DNA from: Streptomyces sp. R33
Lineage (GTDB): Bacteria > Actinomycetota > Actinomycetes > Streptomycetales > Streptomycetaceae
DNA: 64,000 nucleotides
NCBI RefSeq assembly: GCF_041200175.1
Contig: NZ_CP165727.1
Location: 8,612,001 to 8,676,000 of the forward strand
Reading direction: 5' to 3'
The position numbers and the translations under genes are program-made. The notes under the pieces are model-generated. The model ran no database searches and was not told the origin of the DNA. It saw only the letters and a program-made list of their open reading frames with translations. Below, in pieces: positions 60,197 to 64,000 of the stretch. Position 1 is the first letter of the stretch, and each line of letters opens with the position of its first letter.

Positions 60197-60751
60197 TCAG
60201 GCTGTCTGGATAAAGGCGGTGATTTCCTTCGTGCTCGGCTGGTATCCGTCGGATGTGTCCACGAGCAGGGTGGGCGCATCAAGGGAGATGGGGACGAAGT
60301 GGTCTGGGCTGTAGGTGCCGGTGGCGATGTCGGCGAGTAGCGCGTGGTCGCCATGGGCGGTTCGGTGGCTGTCGGTGCGGGCGCGTTCGGTGATGCGTTC
60401 GACGATGGTTGGGGCGGCGGTGGTGCAGCGGACGATTCGGAGGTCGGCGATGTTCATGAGCGGTTCGAGGCCAGGGCGCCAGAGCCGGTCCTGGAATGCG
60501 GCCTCAGCGACGAGAGTGACGCCCGCCTCGAGGAGTACGGTGATGGTCCTGAAGAAGGCTGCCATGGTGGGGATGTTGAGTGTGTCGTCGCCGTTTGCCT
60601 GGTGGTCGGGCACGTTGATGACCATGCCCTGTTTGATTTCGTCGCGGATGATCGCGGGGCAGCCCAGCTCATGGGCGAGGATGTGGGCAAGGGTGGTCTT
60701 GCCAGTAGCGGGCGGGCCGCTGACCACGACGAGAGTCGGGCGGGTTGGCAT
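60197..60751 (-). CDS. P-loop kinase-like protein (AAA_33/zeta-like)
   Basis: ATG 60751 is preceded by GGAG and gives 184 aa. Walker A is VVSGPPATGKTTLAHILAHE, and the later CPAIIRDEIKQG and VAEAAFQDRLWRPGL match AAA_33 nucleotide-binding kinases. It is the last gene of an operon whose earlier genes overlap or nearly touch. It may phosphorylate a small molecule made by the operon. Confidence 0.75.
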   Translation of the reverse strand: MPTRPTLVVVSGPPATGKTTLAHILAHELGCPAIIRDEIKQGMVINVPDHQANGDDTLNIPTMAAFFRTITVLLEAGVTLVAEAAFQDRLWRPGLEPLMNIADLRIVRCTTAAPTIVERITERARTDSHRTAHGDHALLADIATGTYSPDHFVPISLDAPTLLVDTSDGYQPSTKEITAFIQTA

Positions 60752-60806
60752 TTGCGGTTCTCCGGTATCGGATGCAGCGGAACGGGCGGAGGGGGGCGGG
60801 CGGAGC

Positions 60807-61511
60807 CTACGAGGCACCCGGCTTCTTGACCAGTTGGAAAGCGATGAACCCGGGCTGGTGAGTCAGTTTCTCGTATGCGGTCGGGTCATGTCGGCGCATT
60901 GAGGCGGCGGGTCGGTGCTCGACGAGGCGCTCGACCAAGAGGCCGGCCGTAGTGAATTCGTCGACCCACGCCTGCAGGGGCTGGCGCCAGTAGCGGTGGG
61001 TCATGCCGTCAGACCACGCTTCCTCGACGTACCGGGCGTCGAAATAGCTGCCGCCGCCGGAGAGCCAGTCGGCGGTGGGGTGGCTGGTAGAGATGACAAT
61101 CCGGCCGCCGGGTCGCAGGACGCGAGTGAGTTCGGTCAGCGTGCGGACGCGGTTGCGGGTGTAGTGGATGACCAGAGTCAGCAGGACGATGTCGAAGGTT
61201 GCATCCGCGACCCAGGTTAGGGGCTCGTCGAGGTCGTGCTGCCGGATCTCGGCGTGCTGGCCGAGGCGGTCGCGGGCGAGGCGGACCATATCCGCGCTCT
61301 GGTCGATGCCGACCAGGTCGGCGCCGCGGACGGCGAGTTCCGCGAGGTATAGGCCGGGGCCGCAGCCGGCATCGAGGACGCGCAGCCCGTTCACGTCGCC
61401 CAGAAATTGGAGGACGGTGGGCCGGTCGTAATGGGCGTTGTAAGCACTGGCAGCTGCCTCGCGGGCAAAGGTGTCGGCGAATCCGTCGTACGGTGCGTCA
61501 GTGGGCGGCAT
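60807..61511 (-). CDS. SAM-dependent methyltransferase
   Basis: This 234-aa class I methyltransferase has the SAM-binding motif VLDAGCGPGLYLAELAVRGA, acidic IDQSADMVRLARD, and FDIVLLTLVIHYTRN with RVLRPGGRIVIST. The 3' end of the upstream GT2 gene overlaps its start by 14 bases. It probably methylates the sugar or peptide-like product of the operon. Confidence 0.88.
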   Translation of the reverse strand: MPPTDAPYDGFADTFAREAAASAYNAHYDRPTVLQFLGDVNGLRVLDAGCGPGLYLAELAVRGADLVGIDQSADMVRLARDRLGQHAEIRQHDLDEPLTWVADATFDIVLLTLVIHYTRNRVRTLTELTRVLRPGGRIVISTSHPTADWLSGGGSYFDARYVEEAWSDGMTHRYWRQPLQAWVDEFTTAGLLVERLVEHRPAASMRRHDPTAYEKLTHQPGFIAFQLVKKPGAS

Positions 61512-62466
61512 GCTCTCCTCCCGTCAGCGCCGAGATAGGAACGGTGTCGGAACTCTGTACGGGCCAGGACGCGGCGGTGCTGGGTAACAGGCGGTCGAGG
61601 AGGGCAGGATCCGGTCCGCGGCGTGCGGTAAACGCGGTGTGCAGGCCGCGGACAGCCCGCTCGTAGACGTAGAGGGGGACGGGCAGGCCCAGGGCGATGC
61701 GGGTGTCCAGGCGCTGATCGAAGCTGCGGAACCACTCGCGGTATGCCTCGGCCCGATCTTCCGTCACGGGCCAGCGCCTGTAGACGGTGGCCCGGGCGCG
61801 GGTGAAGGGGGTTGGGCTGGTCTGGTAGGCGGTAGTGACCGCTCCGGGTCGGGGGACTTGGTGGTAGACGCAGGTGACGTCGTCGAGGCTGGCGAGTTGG
61901 TAGCCGGCGGTGTGGTGGAGCGCGAGGAGGAAGTCCCAGTCCTCGCAGTGGTGCATGGTCTCGTCGAAGCGGACCCGGGTGGAAGCGGGGTTGCGGGTGA
62001 CGAGGGAGCCGGTGTGGATGGTGTTGGCGATGCCGAGGAACACCGGGTCGAAGGCGTAGTCCTTCCTTGGGAGGCCGCCCGGGCTCCGGGGCAGGTCCTC
62101 GATCCAGGTGGGGCTGATGAGTGCCTGGCCATAGACGGCGTCTGCACGACCGGTGCGCAGGGCGTCGACGGCGGCCTGGAGGTGGTGGGGAAGGAAGACA
62201 TCATCGTCGTCGAGGAATGCGACGTGGTCGCCATGGGCCGCTGCCAGTGCGAGGTTGCGGGCGTGGGAGACGCCGTGTCGGTTGCCGGTGTCGATGAGGG
62301 TGATGGGCATCTCGCGCTGCCAGCGACCCACGACTTGCTCGATGGGGGCGCCGCCGTCGCGGACGATCACGACCTCGAAGCGGCGGTAGGTCTGGCGGGC
62401 GAGGCTGCGTAGAGCGCGGTGCAGTGGGCCCGGGCGGTCCCGGGTTGGGATGATCACGCTGATCAC
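61498..62466 (-). CDS. Glycosyltransferase family 2
   Basis: GTG 62466 was chosen because it overlaps the stop of the upstream gene (GTGA) and the GT2 fold begins there (ISVIIPTRDRPGPLHRALRS). The nucleotide-sugar motif DDDDVFLP (in HVAFLDDDDVFLP) and later CEDWDFLLALHH support a GT-A fold enzyme. Length 322 aa. It is coupled to an arylsulfotransferase-like gene. Confidence 0.87.
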   Translation of the reverse strand: MISVIIPTRDRPGPLHRALRSLARQTYRRFEVVIVRDGGAPIEQVVGRWQREMPITLIDTGNRHGVSHARNLALAAAHGDHVAFLDDDDVFLPHHLQAAVDALRTGRADAVYGQALISPTWIEDLPRSPGGLPRKDYAFDPVFLGIANTIHTGSLVTRNPASTRVRFDETMHHCEDWDFLLALHHTAGYQLASLDDVTCVYHQVPRPGAVTTAYQTSPTPFTRARATVYRRWPVTEDRAEAYREWFRSFDQRLDTRIALGLPVPLYVYERAVRGLHTAFTARRGPDPALLDRLLPSTAASWPVQSSDTVPISALTGGEHAAH

Positions 62467-63665
62467 TGGGCACTCCGTCCGGTTTGGCCGAGGCGGTAGC
62501 TGACGCGGGACTCGGCCAGGGCGCGGGCCGGGCGGTCGCCGGCGCCGAGGAAGCGGGCGGCGGAAGGGGGGATCGCCGAAAGGCGGTAGAACTCCGCCCG
62601 GGATCGGCTGGCCGCCGGGGCGCTGGTGGAGACCTGCATACTCCACCGCTCACAGCCGTCGCGGTCGATGATCAGGGCCCGCCCTGCCTGGGCGTCGCTG
62701 ATAAGAACAGTGCCGTTCGCGAGCCGCTCGCAGCCTCCGGCCATCTCGCAGAACAGCCCGGGCTCGTGCTGCCAGAGGATGGTGCCGGTGAGCGGCTCGA
62801 TCTCCATGACTCGGGAGCGGCCGCGGGCGCGGCCGTTGTCGAAAACTAGGATGGTGCCGTCCGGCTGGGCTGAGGGCTGGTGCTGGCCGGACAGCTCGCC
62901 GGGTCCCCACCACCATCGCACTGCGCGGGCACGGAGGTCGATGACGGCGATCAGGTCGAGGTTGCGCAGCGAGATCAGCACATCTCCGGCTGCCCACAGG
63001 CCGGCGGGGTGGGCGATAGTGAGGATCTCGACGGTGTTGGTGTGGAGGATATCGCTGGGCGATCCGGGACGGGACCGCAGGAAGCGGGAGACGCCGCGGC
63101 CCCGCGTCCAGCCGTCCGCTCCCTCCAGCCGAGGGGCGAGGGCGACCGGGCTAGCGGTCCGGCCGGCGGAGCGGTGCTGGTCGATCGCGCCGGTGATCAG
63201 CATCTCCAGCTGGGGCGTGGTGGTGAGGATCTCGTACAGGGAGTACGCGTTGCGTAGTTGCCCGTCCGCGCCGAGGACGGTGATGGAGTTGTCCAGCAGG
63301 AGGTGGGTGCCGCCGGTGCAGGGGACTGGCCGGGGTTCCTCGGTCAAGACGTGGATCTCGCCGGTGCGGCCGATGTCGAGGTCGTGGTGGACAGGGAGGT
63401 CGGCCCGCCAGTTGAGGGTGGAGTCCGGGGCGAGCTTGAGCAGGGCATGCAGCGGCACCATTGCGTACAGGCTGCCGTCGGGGCCGACTTCGACGTGGTT
63501 CCAGCCACGCAGGTAGGTCGGCGGGCTGGTCTCGATGTCCGGCTGGCCGATAGGGCTGGACCAGGCGTGGACGAGGCGGGCCTGGTCGTCGATGACGCAG
63601 GCGAACGGGCGGGGATAGGAAGCGGACGGGGAGAACAGGAACAGGTTGTCGTTGGAGGACGGCAT
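62463..63665 (-). CDS. Arylsulfotransferase-like beta-propeller protein
   Basis: This 400-aa protein has repeated blades with WNHVEVGPDGSLYAMVPLHA, TGEIHVLTEEPRP, LISLRNLDLIAVIDLRARAV, VRWWWGPGELSGQHQPSAQP, DGTILVFDNG and GGCERLANGTVLISDAQAGR. HQPSAQPDG.I..FDNG is the Arylsulfotran_2 signature. There is no signal peptide, so it is probably cytoplasmic. Its catalytic role is unclear. It is in an operon with GT2 and creatininase genes. Confidence 0.75.
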   Translation of the reverse strand: MPSSNDNLFLFSPSASYPRPFACVIDDQARLVHAWSSPIGQPDIETSPPTYLRGWNHVEVGPDGSLYAMVPLHALLKLAPDSTLNWRADLPVHHDLDIGRTGEIHVLTEEPRPVPCTGGTHLLLDNSITVLGADGQLRNAYSLYEILTTTPQLEMLITGAIDQHRSAGRTASPVALAPRLEGADGWTRGRGVSRFLRSRPGSPSDILHTNTVEILTIAHPAGLWAAGDVLISLRNLDLIAVIDLRARAVRWWWGPGELSGQHQPSAQPDGTILVFDNGRARGRSRVMEIEPLTGTILWQHEPGLFCEMAGGCERLANGTVLISDAQAGRALIIDRDGCERWSMQVSTSAPAASRSRAEFYRLSAIPPSAARFLGAGDRPARALAESRVSYRLGQTGRSAQ

Positions 63666-63709
63666 GAGGGTTCTCCTTCTGTGAGGTCCGAGGGGTCAGG
63701 CTGCTCGGG

Positions 63710-64000
63710 TCAGCTGGGAATCGGCGCAGCGAACTCGCGGCGTACGGCGTTGGCGAGTTCGCGGGTGACTTGGTCGGCGACGTACTTTCCGAGCTCGGCG
63801 CTGGAATGGGCGGCGGTGTAGACGATGCCGCGGGTGGTGGTCGTGTCGGCCGGCTGCGGGTAGACGTGGTAGCTGATCCGGCGCGGGTGCTCGGTGCCGC
63901 CGTCGCCGGGTAGCCGATCGGGGCGGATCGTGTGGGGGCTGATGTGCATCACCAGGCTGGACTCGACCATCCCGGCGTGGTGGTCGTCTCGGCGGGCGGT
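63710..64000 (-). CDS. Creatininase-family enzyme, 5' end outside window
   Basis: Reading leftward from the window edge: DDHHAGMVESSLVMHISPH, then HPRRISYHVYPQPADTTTTR and YTAAHSSAELGKYVADQVTR, with a stop at 63710. HAG..E(T/S)S is the metal-binding core of creatininase/creatinine amidohydrolase proteins such as those of RiPP clusters (MftE type). The N-terminus is beyond the edge. It is the first visible gene of a leftward operon of at least five genes. Confidence 0.7.
   Translation of the reverse strand, partial: TARRDDHHAGMVESSLVMHISPHTIRPDRLPGDGGTEHPRRISYHVYPQPADTTTTRGIVYTAAHSSAELGKYVADQVTRELANAVRREFAAPIPS

Noticed and set aside
1..64000. tRNA or rRNA genes and a clear att site
   Set aside because: No cloverleaf with a TTCGAATC-type arm or rRNA-like conserved stretch was noticed; the integrase pieces seen are relics without a tRNA neighbour.

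Overview
The window is high-GC actinobacterial DNA and very probably comes from the accessory arm of a Streptomyces chromosome or a large linear plasmid. The codon bias, the GGAGG-type ribosome sites, the ATGA-coupled genes, and the TetR, LysR, WYL, XRE and IclR regulators all fit that genus. So do the telomere terminal-protein remnant, the DUF2637 and winged-helix plasmid-type genes, and the IS5, IS701, IS110, IS3 and IS21 elements. Much of the window is a patchwork of decayed genes and nested insertion sequences.

Left part (1-8.7 kb): a TetR fragment is cut by an IS5-family element. Next come an IS701-family copy, a second IS5-type element inserted at a CTAG between two IS701 ends, and an ATP-dependent DNA ligase. 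A third IS701 end, a three-repeat relic of a type I-E-like CRISPR array, small low-GC genes, a second copy of the first IS5 element, and a helicase/integrase relic follow. From 9.0 to 15.9 kb lies an intact block: a tetR gene divergent from a five-gene operon (extradiol dioxygenase, FAH-family hydrolase, FAD monooxygenase, acetoacetyl-CoA synthetase, DoxX-like protein) that looks like aromatic-compound catabolism ending in acetoacetate.

Middle (16-37 kb): a CoiA-like protein, an IS110 element with a candidate bridge-RNA leader, MerR and LysR regulators, a doubly frameshifted SDR gene, a terminal-protein (tpg) relic and a large secreted repeat protein. After these come Rhs and unknown-gene fragments, a frameshifted NADAR-domain gene, an IS21-type element with no transposase, tandem zinc mini-proteins, HNH nucleases and many short accessory genes.

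Right part (37-64 kb): a sigma-factor-like gene is coupled to an IclR-like effector-domain protein. Regulatory and acetyltransferase operons follow. A DeoR-controlled locus contains an MFS carrier, a HAD hydrolase and decayed hisC-, yjbQ-like and unknown genes. A winged-helix replication-type gene holds near-palindromic repeats inside its coding sequence, and a DUF2637 gene precedes a dense TGACCG repeat field. A 1.8-kb cassette carrying a VOC gene and a WYL regulator is bounded by IS21-type ends and a 5-bp target duplication but carries no transposase. The window ends inside a leftward operon for a nucleotide-binding kinase-like protein, a methyltransferase, a GT2 glycosyltransferase, an arylsulfotransferase-like propeller and a creatininase-family enzyme.

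Many genes carry single frameshifts. Some lie in homopolymers and could be sequencing errors rather than true decay. All functions are read from sequence motifs and family knowledge; no database search was run.
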